Origin: Macrostomum hystrix
Taxonomy: Eukaryota > Platyhelminthes > Macrostomidae
DNA: 64,000 nucleotides
Assembly (NCBI GenBank): GCA_950097015.1
Contig: CATNEN010000004.1
Location: 248,001 to 312,000 of the forward strand
Direction of reading: 5' to 3'
The notes beneath the pieces are model-generated. The model ran no database searches. It was not told the DNA's origin and saw only the letters and a program-made list of their open reading frames with translations. Each line of letters begins with the position of its first letter. Positions within the stretch are counted from its first letter, which is position 1. This document shows, in pieces, positions 1 to 11,803 of the stretch. The position numbers and the translations under genes were made by a program.

Positions 1-1080
1 GAATTAGGTATTAAAGATTCAGATCAGGAATTGGGGATTAAAGATTCAGATCAGGAATTGGGGATTAAAGATTCAGATCAGGAATTGGGGATTAAAGTTG
101 AGATCAGGAATTAGGTATTAAAGATTCAGATCAGGAATTAGGTATTAAAGATTCAGATCAGGAATTGCGGATTAAAGATTCAGATCAGGAATTAGGTATT
201 AAAGATTCAGATCAGGAATTGGGGATTAAAGATTCAGATCAGGAATTGGGGATTAAAGATTCAGATCAGGAATTGGGGATTAAAGTTGAGATCAGGAATT
301 AGGTATTAAAGATTCAGATCAGGAATTAGGTATTAAAGATTCAGATCAGGAATTGGGGATTAAAGATTCAGATCAGGAATTAGGTATTAAAGATTCAGAT
401 CAGGAATTAGGGATTAAAGATTCAGATCAGGAATTGGGGATTAAAGATTCAGATCAGGAATTGGGGATTAAAGTTGAGATCAGGAATTAGGTATTAAAGA
501 TTCAGATCAGGAATTAGGTATTAAAGATTCAGATCAGGAATTGGGGATTAAAGATTCAGATCAGGAATTGGGTATTAAAGATTCAGATCAGGAATTGGGG
601 ATTAAAGATTCAGATCAGGAATTGGGGATTAAAGATTCAGATCAGGAATTGGGGATTAAAGATTCAGATCAGGAATTAGGTATTAAAGATTCAGATCAGG
701 AATTGGGGATTAAAGATTCAGATCAGGAATTGGGGATTAAAGATTCAGATCAGGAATTGGGGATTAAAGTTGAGATCAGGAATTAGGTATTAAAGATTCA
801 GATCAGGAATTAGGTATTAAAGATTCAGATCAGGAATTGGGGATTAAAGATTCAGATCAGGAATTAGGTATTAAAGATTCAGATCAGGAATTAGGGATTA
901 AAGATTCAGATCAGGAATTGGGGATTAAAGATTCAGATCAGGAATTGGGGATTAAAGTTGAGATCAGGAATTAGGTATTAAAGATTCAGATCAGGAATTG
1001 GGGATTAAAGATTCAGATCAGGAATTGGGGATTAAAGATTCAGATCAGGAATTGGCGATTAAAGTTCAGATCAGGAATCG
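1..1080. repeat. 27-bp minisatellite with 188-bp higher-order period
   Basis: Tandem copies of a 27-bp unit (core attaaagattcagatca followed by ggaattgggg or ggaattaggt) fill the first kilobase and run off the left edge. A 26-bp variant with attaaagttgagatca recurs at 91, 279, 467, 763 and 951, spaced 188, 188, 296 and 188 bp, so the array has a higher-order unit of seven monomers, once enlarged by four. It lies just upstream of the first visible Fusilli exon and so is probably intronic. One frame is open for 81 codons because 27 is divisible by three; this is not taken as coding. Confidence 0.95.
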
Positions 1081-1185
1081 GGGATTTGGGACTCAGAACT
1101 GGAACCTACATCACTAAGGCTAAGCAGTAGTCTCCAAACACACAGCCAATTGTAGTTTGTCAATCAAACTCCCCATCTGTTGCAG

Positions 1186-4100
1186 CCGCAAAACCGACTC
1201 AGTGGACGACGAGACCGTGGTTCGAGCCCGCGGTCTGCCCTGGCAGGCCACAGACGCTGACATCCATAAGTTCTTTCGCGGCCTCAACATCCACCCCGGT
1301 GGCATCGCCCTGGTGCTATCCAAAGTTGGCCGCAGAAACGGCGAAGCTTTGATCCGCTTCGACAGTCAGGAGCACAGGGACATTGCGCTGAAGAAGCACC
1401 GGCATCACATGCAGCAGCGCTACATCGAGGTCTACAGGGCCACTGGCCGAGATTTTGTCGCCGTGGCCGGCGCCGATACGAAAGAGGGCGAGGCGTTTCT
1501 AGGAAAACTAGCCGAGCCAACGCAGAACCTGGTGCGCATGCGGGGGCTGCCGTACACGGTCACGGCCGAGGAGATTGTGAGTGGCGCGCCTGCTGCTGTC
1601 CTTTTGTTCAAGCGCTTTCCAATCGTTGCACTTTTATAGAAAACTAGTAGTTTAAAGCAGAATATCGCGACCTAGGATTATGAAAATCGCGGAATAATTG
1701 TTCGTGCAAACTTCGGAACTGGACAAGACACACAGGTACTGATTACACACACTCTCCAAATAGGTGTCTCTCCCAGTGTCTCCAGTCTTGTAGAGTTATT
1801 TAATTTGAAAAATCGGATAAGAACCCGAGGCCTATGTGTGTCTGGGTGCAGCTGCTAGCCGGAACGGAAGGCCTTTCCTGGCACATGGCTTTATCCCAAG
1901 CCAACTGGGAGCCCGCACGTGCGTTGACTTACAGACTTACTGCCTCAGATCGAGTCCCCTTACCTAGCTCATAAACTGATTTCCCAGGCGCGTCAACCCC
2001 GCCAACCTTCCGATTCCTCTCCAATCGACCAGATAAGGCAAATGTTAGAGGAAAGAATTTTTTGTTTGCTTTGAGCAGCTGTTGAGCAGCCGGAACTGCA
2101 GCAGTAGGCGGGAGCGAAATTATCTTCCGTTTTTTCTACGAGTACTTAATCAGTTTTTGTCTTATCCTTTTTATTCTTCATGTCCTCTATTGTGTGTTCT
2201 GTATTACTTTCATACTACTTATTCTCAAAAGTAGTATGCAGTAGGTTTTGTGGGACATTAACTAAGGAAAATGAAAAAAATCACTCGCTAATTGTCTTTC
2301 TTCTTTTAGCGTCGTTGAACCGAATCCGAATTAAGCACCGAATTCTGTTGGACTGAGACAGCTCTGGTGTGAGTCCACAGTTAATTGGGGGCGAGGTTGC
2401 CTCTGTTAATTTATCAAATTTAGCCACTTACGGGAAGTTTGAGCTCACTATGAAATCTCTGGCCGCAGCAGCAGCAGCATTTGGCCTCCTGCAATGTTCC
2501 GTGGATGATTTTTTGGGTGTTTGCAGTTTCTTTTCCACGGTTGCTGGGCTAAATAAGTCGAGGCGCAAGGGTCGACGGCACTAACTCTCTTAGTCTCTCA
2601 TCTGCTCTCTTAGTCTGTCTCAGATCTTTCAGTTGAGCCGTGCATGAGTTCTGAACTCGATGGAATCTGGAGAGACAACTGCCCGCCAACATCCCCATGG
2701 TAACGCGTAGGACACTCGCACCAAGGTCCCTGAGTTCGATTCCGCATCGAGGCCACATTCATTTGTGCTGCAGCCGCGGAGCGAAGGCTTGAAGGTCTGT
2801 CGTGCAATTTACGCCCTTAAAGGCCAACCTCCAAAGCATAGTGAGAATGTGCTCTGCCTAGCGGTGAAAAGTCATTAAAAGAGCTATACATTTGATCCAT
2901 TGATACATTTTATACATTTGATACATTTGAATGGTGCATTGTGCATATGATGGACCACTACTCAGCAAGCTTTGGTTCGGTAAAGGTGTGGGTTTGGCGC
3001 GAAGTTGTCACTCGTGATTCTATACAATCAGAGCTCCTGTCCTGAGCTGTGTTTCTCATCTCTTCCTCACTCTTTCCTGTAATTTTAACTGTGGCAACAA
3101 GTGTTCAAGGCTGTCTGTTGGTTGCAGCTTGTGTGTTTACAGCAGGCAGTTGCTAGGTAGCTGAGTCTCTGCCCTCAGCCCCCGGTGGACCGGTGTTCAT
3201 TCCTAACAACAAAGCTGGTGCTCAGAGAGGTCCAGGGGCTGTCTGTCTGGCCGCATGTTTGGATTCGGTCTGATTTTTTTCGTAATTTTGTGTCAGCCAA
3301 AGTTGTCATGGCAACATATGGTCGCTGGGTGGTGCGACCTTTCTTTGAGGCGAGGTATTTTTTAATTGATTTTTAAATAAGTGAGATCGATTCTAGACTA
3401 ACTAGGAAATCCAGGTACCATGGCCATTTTTAATCACGTGTTTACTTTAGTACACAGTGTGTACTATTTTTGAATGGCTTATCATGTGCGTTCTCTTTGG
3501 TCGATTGAGGGTTGAGCTCTGTATGCACGAACTCCAAGTTATTATGGATCAGTCACAGCGGTGCATAAAACCATAGCAAACTGACAGTTCGCATGGAGTC
3601 ACGGAAATAGGCTTGTGTATTTCGAAACTACGAAAAATTATTTTCTTTTTGCGTCCAAAGGTTTTTGTTGCATAATTGAATGTTGAAATGGTAGGAATTG
3701 CACGCTTATGTGCTCAGTCATGACTCAACTAAAAGTCTGGTAAAGTGTTCTCGTGTCATGAGTGAACTCTTGATTTAAAAAAAAATTTACAAAACAATTC
3801 GTAGTAGCTGTATAGGTAAAACGAGGGAGAAGGGAGTTTGTGAGTGGCAGGGTGTGTGAGGGAGATGCAGGGTGTGTGAGGGAGATGCAGGTGTGTGAGG
3901 GAGATGCAGGTGTGGGAGGGAGTGGCAGAGCGTGTGAGGGAGATGCAGGTGTGTGAGGGAGATGCAGGGTGTGTGAGGGAGATGCAGGTGTGAGAGGGAG
4001 ATGCAGGGTGTGGGAGGGAGATGCAGGTTTGTGAGGGAGATGCAGGTGTGTGAGGGAGATGCAGGTGTGTGAGGGAGATGCAGGTGTGTGAGGGAGATGC

Positions 4101-7100
4101 AGGTGTGTGAGTGAGATGCAGGTGTGTGAGGGAGATGCAGGTGTGTGAGGGAGATGCAGGTGTGTGAGTGAGTCGCAGGGTGTGTGAGGGAGATGCAGGT
4201 GTGGGAGGGAGATGCAGGTGTGGGAGGGAGTGGCAGGGTGTGGGAGGGAGATGCAGGTTTGTGAGGGAGATGCAGGTGTGTGAGGGAGATGCAGGTGTGT
4301 GAGGGAGATGCAGGTGTGTGAGGGAGATGCAGGGTGTGTGAGGGAGATGCAGGTGTGGGAGGGAGTGGCAGAGCGTGTGAGGGAGATGCAGGTGTGTGAG
4401 GGAGATGCAGGGTGTGTGAGGGAGATGCAGGGTGTGTGAGGGAGATGCAGGTGTGAGAGGGAGATGCAGGGTGTGGGAGGGAGATGCAGGTTTGTGAGGG
4501 AGATGCAGGTGTGTGAGGGAGATGCAGGTGTGTGAGGGAGATGCAGGTGTGTGAGGGAGATGCAGGTGTGTGAGGGAGATGCAGGTGTGTGAGGGAGATG
4601 CAGGTGTGTGAGGGAGATGCAGGTGTGTGAGGGAGATGCAGGTGTGTGAGGGAGATGCAGGTGTGTGAGGGAGATGCAGGTGTGTGAGGGAGATGCAGGT
4701 GTGTGAGGGAGATGCAGGTGTGTGAGGGAGATGCAGGTGTGTGAGGGAGATGCAGGTGTGTGAGGGAGATGCAGGTGTGTGAGTGAGTCGCAGGGTGTGT
4801 GAGGGAGATGCAGGTGTGGGAGGGAGTGGCAGGGTGTGGGAGGGAGTTGCAGGGTGTGTGAGGGAGATGCAGGTGTGTGAGGGAGATGCAGGTGTGGGAG
4901 GGAGTGGCAGGGTGTGGGAGGGAGTTGCAGGGTGTGTAAGGGAGATGCAGGTGTGGTAGGGAGTTGCAGGGTGTGTAAGGGAGATGCAGGTGTGGGAGGG
5001 AGTGGCATGGTGTGTGAGGGAGATGCAGGTGTGGGAGGGAGTGGCATGGTGTGTGAGGGAGATGCAGGTGTGGGAAGGAGTGGCATGGTGTGTGAGGGAG
5101 ATGCAGGTGTGGGAGGGAGTGGCATGGTGTGTGAGGGAGATGCAGGTGTGGGAGGGAGTGGCATGGTGTGTAAGGGAGATGCAGGTGTGGGAGGGAGTGG
5201 CATGGTGTGTGAGGGAGATGCAGGTTGTGTGAGCGAGCTTGTGAAGAGCGGTAAATTTGTCACACCAAAAAGTTTTGGGATTCTGGGGCAGCTGGTTGTG
5301 AGGGCTGGTAACCAATTCCGAACAATGTTCCGCCACCGCATCCCGAATTCCAGTTGGACTTTTTCCGCAAAGCCGAATGCCCGGTGCAGTTCGACTCGGA
5401 GGGCGTCCTGTTTGTCAACCACAAGGACGGCCGCGCCACCGGTGATGCCTTCGTCATCTTCGAGAACGAAGTCCTGGCCGAGCGCGCCTTGCAGAACCAC
5501 CGGCAGCACATTGGCAACCGCTACATCGAGCTGTTCAAGTCCACACCAGCTGAGGTGAACCAGGTGCTCTGCAGCTTCAAGAACCCGCAGCCGCATGACA
5601 ATGGGCACGAGAATCCGGCCAACGCGCCCGGCCTCCTGCCCTTCACGCCGCTGTCGCTGCTGCAGCCGCCCTGCTTCTCCAAGATGTTTATCCGCATCCG
5701 CGGCATGCCGGTGGATGCCAGCGTGGCCGACATTCTCAACTTCTTGGAGAGCCACTCGCAGAACATTGTGTTCCAGGTGCGTCAAGGGCTTTCCCCGCCA
5801 AGTCTCTTGCTTCGCTAGACATACAGTTAACAAAGTCCGAATCACAAAACCCAAATCCGCAAACCGCCAGGGGGTCCACCTGGTCTACAACCACATCGGC
5901 CAGCCGGCTGGCGAGGCTATCATCCAGATGAGCTCCGAGTTCGCCGCCCACGTTGCCTGCGAGGCCAAGAACCGCAAGCTGTTTTACCTGCCAACCGGCA
6001 AGCGCTCCCAGGTGGATGTGAGCCAGTGCGCGCCACACGAGGTGCCAACAAACCTCGGCCTGGCACCTGCCGCCCTGGGCAGCCCGCCGAACGCGGCCGC
6101 CGCCGCCGCCGCCGCCGCTGCAGCCGCCGCCGCCGCTGTTCAACATCAGCTGCAGCAGGCGGCCGTTGTGGGCCAGTCGGGCCTGTTCCACCGGCCGCTG
6201 CTCAGCCCGGCTATGACCGCCGGCGCCCTGCTGCCAGTCAGCCAGCCGCATCACCCAGCTCCGCCATTCGGCCATCCGCAGCCGCTGTTTCACAGCCCGC
6301 AGGGGCCGCCTCCGCCGCCGCCGCTGCCCCTCATTCCCGTGTCGCGGCCGACCGCTGGTCCTTTTCCGCACGTGACGCTGTCTTCTCCCATGGCCGCTCC
6401 CGGCCTGCTAGCCAACACGCTGATGCCATATCCCTACGCGCCGTCGCCGCAGCAGCAGCCAATCATGTACCAGACTGGCATGCTCAACACGATGAACACC
6501 ATCATAGCCAAGGGCCTGCCCAAGGATATCGACTTTCACGAGATCTTGCGATTGTTCGAGTCAATCTTCGCTAGCAATCCGGTGAGGGGTCTCCCCTGCG
6601 GGCTGTCCTTCTGTTGCTAGGGAGTTGCTATGACATTCGGAGTTGCAGGAATATTGAGAAAACTATCCTGAATGCACGTGCCCCCAGTGTACAATGCCCT
6701 CCATCCCCAGTGTGCAATGCCCTCCATCCCCAGTGTGCAATGCCCTCCATCCCCAGTGTGCAATGCCCTCCATCCCCAGTGTGCAATGCCCTCCATCCCC
6801 AGTGTGCAATGCCCTCCATCCCCAGTGTGCAATGCCCTCCATCCCCAGTGTGCAATGCCCTCCATCCCCAGTGTGCAATGCCCTCCATCCCCAGTGTGCA
6901 ATGCCCTCCATCCCCAGTGTGCAATGCCCTCCATCCCCCAGTGTGCAATGCCCTCCATCCCCAGTGTGCAATGCCCTCCATCCCCCAGTGTGCAATGCCC
7001 TCCATCCCCCAGTGTGCAATGCCCTCCATCCCCCAGTGTGCAATGCCCTCCATCCCCAGTGTGCAATGCCCTCCATCCCCAGTGTGCAATGCCCTCCATC

Positions 7101-7390
7101 CCCAGTGTGCAATGCCCTCCATCCCCAGTGTGCAATGCCCTCCATCCCCAGTGTGCAATGCCCTCCATCCCCAGCTGACTGACCCCCGCTCCCCTCCACC
7201 GCGCCGCCCGCAGCAAACCATTCCGGACATAAAGATCGCCATCGGGCCAGACGGCATACCATCCGGGGAGGCGTTCGTCAGCTTCTCCTCGCGACACGAG
7301 GCCGAGCGCGCCGTCAGCGAGTGCAACCGTCAGCAGGTGCGGCAGCATTGCGTGGAGCTCATGATGGCCCAGCAGGTGATGGCTGTCTAG
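1186..7390 (+). CDS. ESRP/Fusilli-type RNA-binding splicing regulator, 3' part (four exons)
   Basis: Epithelial splicing regulatory protein family (ESRP1/2, Drosophila fusilli), nuclear RRM proteins that control alternative exon choice. Visible exons are 1186-1576, 5354-5776, 5871-6581 and 7214-7390 (stop TAG at 7388). Introns after exons 1-3 are all phase 0; donors are GTGAGT, GTGCGT and GTGAGG, and acceptors end in CAG. The frame entering exon 1 is split, so the upstream exons, which should hold the N-terminal half, lie outside the window. RRM1 is in exon 1 ([10 protein letters not shown] to [10 protein letters not shown]). RRM2 spans exons 1-2 ([27 protein letters not shown]). RRM3 spans exons 2-3 ([27 protein letters not shown]). 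An Ala, Pro and Gln-rich linker follows, then a fourth RRM-like unit across exons 3-4 ([17 protein letters not shown]). Family assignment is secure; the exon joins are inferred from splice sites and homology. Confidence 0.9.
2640..2930 (+). mobile_element. tRNA-derived SINE-like segment
   Basis: A tRNA-like block at about 2695-2755 has a good B box (gttcgattcc, near 2734) and, about 35 bp upstream, a degenerate A-box/D-arm-like stretch (catggtaacgcgtagg). It is followed by about 130 bp of unrelated body and then an AT-rich tail with repeated atacatttg (2885-2930). This order is that of a tRNA-head SINE. No target-site duplication was found and the cloverleaf is not intact, so an old SINE or tRNA relic is the likely reading. 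Confidence 0.4.
3841..5232. repeat. 19/20-bp minisatellite in Fusilli intron 1
   Basis: About seventy copies of a 19-bp unit (gggagatgcaggtgtgtga) with 20-bp and longer variants (tgtgggagggagtggcag). The plus strand is strongly G-rich. Because 19 is not divisible by three, each of the three phases is visited in turn, giving long stop-free frames on both strands (a 709-codon minus-strand frame covers it); these are composition artefacts. Confidence 0.95.
6677..7172. repeat. 23/24-bp minisatellite in Fusilli intron 3
   Basis: About twenty-one copies of a 23-bp unit (tgccctccatccccagtgtg plus caa); five copies have one extra C. It fills most of the 632-bp intron 6582-7213. The repeat contains cag and gtgtg strings but the functional donor (6582) and acceptor (7213) lie outside it. 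It is stop-free in several frames, and one of these runs in frame into the terminal exon. Confidence 0.95.
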
Positions 7391-10300
7391 AGTGAGCATG
7401 CGAGCAGCAAGCAAGGGATCGCATTGTCTTTTCTGGTCTGGCTGTTATCAGTGTTATTCTTCACGCCTTGAGTTTTTGCGTGACTTGCTTGTCCATTTCT
7501 CCTTTCTCTTAGAGGCGTAACTCTGCGCAGTTTTTGCTTATTTTTATTTTCTTATCCAATGCTTCTATTTTATTCGTTTTCCATGTCGCTCTCAGTAGCT
7601 TAGCAACGGGAATTTACATTGGATACGGGTGCAAAGCACAAGGTTAGGCAACAAATTTTACGCCGAAGAAGCACAGAAATCGAACGTTGTTTTTTTAAGG
7701 TAATAATTGCCGTTGCTTAGCAATCTCGCTGATTGACTCACCATTTTTATTTGATTTTCAATTTCAATGCTGTTTTAATTTTCCTTTTTTCTGTGCTCTA
7801 GTTTTCTGTGCAACCTGTCACTGTGTCTCCATGGCAACCGAGAGTGCCTTCAATGAAGCCTTGGGGCTGCAGTGCACAGCACGCGGGTCGCGCTTAGTGC
7901 TAAACTGACTGCGTACAAGCCTGCTATTACCTGTTAGTTAGTTTCTTAGTGTTCCTGCATTAATCCAGTCATGTTTTAGCTTTTTCTGTTAGTTTTAGAT
8001 TTAGCAGAACCAGCGTGCAATATTCACCTGCTTAGCCTCTGCAGCCCCGTTTCTACGAGCTATTAGCTGTCAATTTATCTAGCTGTGTTGTGCGCGCATT
8101 TACCACGAGTTATCTTATTGGCACCGTGTCATCCATTGCACATCGCACACCACTCATAGTACAGAGCATGTGCTCACATTCCCTGTTAAACTGTTTCAGT
8201 GTGTCAACTGGCCGGGTGCGCGTTGATTCCAAGCCGCATATCTATCTTTCCAATGCCGTATGCACTTTTAGTTTAGCCTGCCGACCACTCGGGGAGCTGC
8301 CCGCTCTCTGACCTTTATCTCTTTGTTTTTTTTAATTAGTTTTTAGATTTCTTTTATTTAAGCAGTTGATTAAAAATCTATTGTCTAAAAGACAGCAGAT
8401 ATACCAGTTTTTTTTATACAAAAACATGTTTTTCTGTCAACCTCCTCAGTCTCATATAGCAAAAACTTCCCACTTGTGCATTTTATTCTCACCTTATCCG
8501 TTCTGTTTATCCTAGCAACACGCGCGAGTTTAAGCTGAAAGAATTAGCCGCATCCGCCGCGTACACTGCAGGCGGGGTGCAGTTTATTTCTTTGCTTATT
8601 GTTCAATCCGTGTCTTCCACTGTGTACAGCTAGGCTCATGCTCACAATATGCTTATAAGCAACAGTTTTGTCGGAGAGAGATACTGACAGACAGCAACTC
8701 TTTGTTTTTTTTTCGCGCATTCGCTTTCTTTTTGCTGTTAATCATTTATTTATTTAGGTGTATAAAATTTTTCCTGACTAATTATTAATCGCGACGCTCG
8801 TTTCAGATAGTAAGAGCGCTGCATTCGAATTGGTGCCACAAAGTTTAAACAAATATTACGTTAGGTAGAGAGCAAAAATGTAGAATATAAAGTTTAATTT
8901 TACTTCTTTTACTTCAAGTACTTTTATTTTTTGCTACAGCATTAATTAAATATTTATAAGCAACTCACTAATCATTTGATGCATTTAGAAAATTCGTTTA
9001 TTTGTTATAATTTTGTGGCGCGAATTAAAAAAGTGATTACTTAATAGTTCAGGCCAAAAATAAAATTCATCGTACGCCTGTGCGCGTGTTATCTTTCGCT
9101 TTTTTGCCTCGGTCTCTCGTAGAAGCGGTGTTCCGTTGATTTGCTTAGCTTTGTTTTGCGACTCTCTGCTTCCTCATTTGTTAAGTTTTTATTTACCATA
9201 TACTACTACTCACTACTGTTATGCACGCTACTCACTACTGCTATCAAGCTGTCGTTTCAAATTCCGCTAGATTGGCAGTCCGTTTTTGTTTTCTTAAAAA
9301 ATGATAAAAAATAATACATGCACTTGATATATTTGCCTGGCGCACACCAGCTATTTAATCTACCTTTGGTGGTGGTCTTTGCTTTTCTACTTTTAAATCG
9401 GTTATGGGCCTACCTATATCCTACTCACTAACTTTTATCTACTCTATTAATGAGCTCGCGAGTCGACCTGATTTATTACCTGATTTATAGCTTGGCATTA
9501 CCTTTGTTTGGGGATCTGGTGCAGGTGAGGTGAGCATTTAATCATGAATTTTATTCAAATAGCTGGCGGCCGGACAGGCTGCAAGGTGGCGGCTAAGGTG
9601 CACGGATCGGATGCTGCGATCGCCAACAAAGTTTCGCTGTGAGAGTGAGAGATTTATGCAGAGGGAGACTGCAATCTGTACCCATCCACTCGAAGTTCTG
9701 CCAATTGCGCAAAGGCTGTGCTATACTAAGCATAAATGGACCATTTTACTCCTGCTCGCTGTACTTTTAAATTGTGATATATTATTAACACAGACACTGG
9801 CATATCCAATCAGATGCACTCCTGCTATGAGCCAAGCAATATTCGTTTCCTTTTATCAAACAAAAAGCGGACCAATGATAAGACTTGTTATTTAAAAATT
9901 TTTTTTCTATGACAAGCCGGAGTCGAAATATATCACTTCCCCGCAGAGACACAAGTTCTATACATTGTGATAATGTGTGCTACACACCCATTTTCTAGTC
10001 TCGATGGTTCTTATATTACTTCTTTCTTCTGCCCACCCCAGGCAGTGGCGTCGGCGTCATGGATACAAAATTTGAATTGAGCATAAACGAACAAAGAATT
10101 GAGAGAAGTAAATATATCCGAATAGTTAAATTAGCTTTGTCATTCTCGAAATTCGAGGCTTATAAGCTTGGGGTGGGTGGAAAAACATTTCGAAGTCAAC
10201 AAACCCAGAAGGAAAATAGTTTCTTTTGCTTTCCCTTCCTTAAATAAATGGTCTATAGACACATAGCTTGTATTATTTTAGGTCGCACACTTCGTATGTA

Positions 10301-10640
10301 CGTAAAATAATTCAGATAAGGAATCGAAACTTTAATTTGTGTTGAAAGTTCTGCTTAAGAAAATAGCCAGTAAAGAGAGACAAGAAATCTAATAACAATT
10401 GTACACCTAAACTTAGTGATCAAAAAGTTGAGAATAAATCAATATTTGTAGCTCCCATCAAAGTGCGGAAGTGCTTCATGCATTCTCAAAATTATAATTT
10501 GCACCCGAATCTATGCTGAGTCTCTAAGAAACAGTTTAACTGCATAGTACGTATTTTGGCGTAAGTTCAAAATCAAATCAATAATTTGAAAAAATGAACA
10601 GCACAAAAGCAGGTCCGCAGGTCGAATTTGAGTTAGCCTG
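7391..10640. other. Fusilli 3' flank, no gene seen
   Basis: AT-rich DNA after the Fusilli stop, probably 3' UTR followed by intergenic sequence. Short open frames (8090-8311, 9611-9895, 10059-10247) have no recognisable motif or codon pattern. No tandem array is present, which is unusual for this window. Confidence 0.6.
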
Positions 10641-10648
10641 CAGCGCCA

Positions 10649-10948
10649 TCACATTGGCTGATCATTGGGCTCCTGGACAACCAGCAGCAGGTAGTCGGGT
10701 GACGGCGCCACCATGATCTCATTGTTTTTTGAGCGAATTCGCAGGAAGGTCAAATCATTGCCGGGGTCGAGATCGCGCACCGCCGACTTGGCCTTCTGTG
10801 TCAGCTGCTGGATGAGCGCGCAGTACTGCACAGTGACGTCATTCTCTGCGAACGAGCTGCGAATCGGGATGCCGTCGTAGCTGACGATGATGACGCCAAT
10901 CACACCCCGGTGCGACAGGATGCGCTTGAATGTCTCCTCGACTTCAGC
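10649..10948 (-). CDS. Dynein light chain roadblock (DYNLRB/LC7), main coding exon
   Basis: The exon encodes 99 residues that match the whole LC7/roadblock domain except the initiator Met. It starts [10 protein letters not shown] directly after a splice acceptor (ttctcttttcag, minus strand, ending at 10949) and includes [26 protein letters not shown], and the near-invariant [11 protein letters not shown], ending at TGA (10649-10651). Roadblock chains form dimers on the dynein intermediate chain and help cargo binding in cytoplasmic and ciliary dynein. Human DYNLRB1 begins MAEVEE, so here only Met is missing; it must come from an upstream exon or from a trans-spliced leader. No in-frame ATG lies between the acceptor and the domain. 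Identity is very secure; the 5' exon is not located. Confidence 0.92.
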   Translation of the reverse strand, partial: AEVEETFKRILSHRGVIGVIIVSYDGIPIRSSFAENDVTVQYCALIQQLTQKAKSAVRDLDPGNDLTFLRIRSKNNEIMVAPSPDYLLLVVQEPNDQPM

Positions 10949-11644
10949 CTGAAAAGAGAACGTTTTTTCACTATGTTTTACTATGAGTAGTGCCTCTGAG
11001 GTGTAAGCAGCGAATAGGGGACACTGACTAGTAAATCCAGACAGCCTTACGATATCTAAATACTAACTATTGCTTGCAAGGAAGTGAGTAATTTAAAAGC
11101 CTGAAGTCATTATGATGGCATGAAACATGAAACTATTGCACTGCATTTCAAATGTACAATGATGCATTTTTTGCGATTGACACATTCAATTTACATCGGA
11201 TTCGTATGAGATCTTTCAAAAAACGAATCAAAGACAGATAAGATTATGAACAAGAATGTTTTAAAAGCAAAGGTCAATAATTGGACAATACAGATAATTT
11301 AGCATGTTTGTAAAATAAAGAAATTTTCACCTTTTTGCAACAGCATTTGACAAGCACTTTTGTGTAGTTAAAAAGTAAGTACTTTTGTTAGCTCTTAGCA
11401 TGCTCGCAGTCACACAAACTGAATAGGTCAAGAGCAATTTTTAAGCCCAATTGTTGTCAAACTGTAAAACAGAATCACTAAAAAGTGTTATGGGCGATTT
11501 GAAAAGTTAAAGGTAAGAGTTAAAAAATACGAGCGTAAATACAAATGCTGCTTCATTTAAGCGAATTGCACAGCTTAGTGATCTCTTAGGCTGCAAAGCC
11601 AGATTTCAGAATTGCAGTAACTTCAATTTCAAAACTCTCCCGGT

Positions 11645-11795
11645 TCACTTGTCTGCCAAGTAGCGCTCAGAAACTGTGCGAGATGCGAAGAGTAAGAAGC
11701 CCCAGGCGATGAACACAATGCAGACTAGCAGGAAGTTGAGGAACAAGCCGATTGTGTGCCGACTGTAAGCATACATTCCCCTGGCTGTTGGCAGT
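11645..11795 (-). CDS. Terminal exon of a small one-TM protein (possibly CD225/dispanin-like)
   Basis: Minus strand, after an acceptor-like ctctccag (11796-11803), an open frame of about 49 residues ends at TGA (11645-11647). It contains a short loop (LPTARGMYAYSRHT), a clear hydrophobic span of about 22 residues (IGLFLNFLLVCIVFIAWGF) and a short polar tail (ASRTVSERYLADK). The arrangement, with a basic/aromatic loop before a last TM helix and a short tail, recalls the C-terminal half of CD225/dispanin proteins, but the match is weak. It may also belong to the same transcript unit as a gene further right. The upstream exons are not identified. Confidence 0.35.
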
Positions 11796-11803
11796 CTGGA
11801 GAG

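Larger units (their letters stand above)
1577..5353 (+). other. Fusilli intron 1 (3.8 kb)
   Basis: Intron between RRM2 halves: donor GTGAGT at 1577 and acceptor CAG ending at 5353. It holds a SINE-like segment near 2600-2930 and a 1.4-kb minisatellite at its 3' end. The rest (1600-2600 and 2930-3840) shows no gene. Confidence 0.8.

Noticed and set aside
541-786. 81-codon frame with GIKDSDQEL repeats as a gene
   Set aside because: Exact translation of the 27-bp repeat; ends with the variant unit and has no start context.
1-1080. CRISPR array
   Set aside because: Units are directly adjacent without unique spacers, and the genome is eukaryotic; the same applies to the other arrays.
3725-5854. 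709- and 526-codon minus-strand open frames across Fusilli intron 1
   Set aside because: They read a 19-bp repeat in rotating phases and antisense to real exons; no homology, start or splice support.
9611-9895. 94-codon frame with a hydrophobic stretch
   Set aside because: Isolated in AT-rich flank with no homology or splice context; one hydrophobic run alone is weak.
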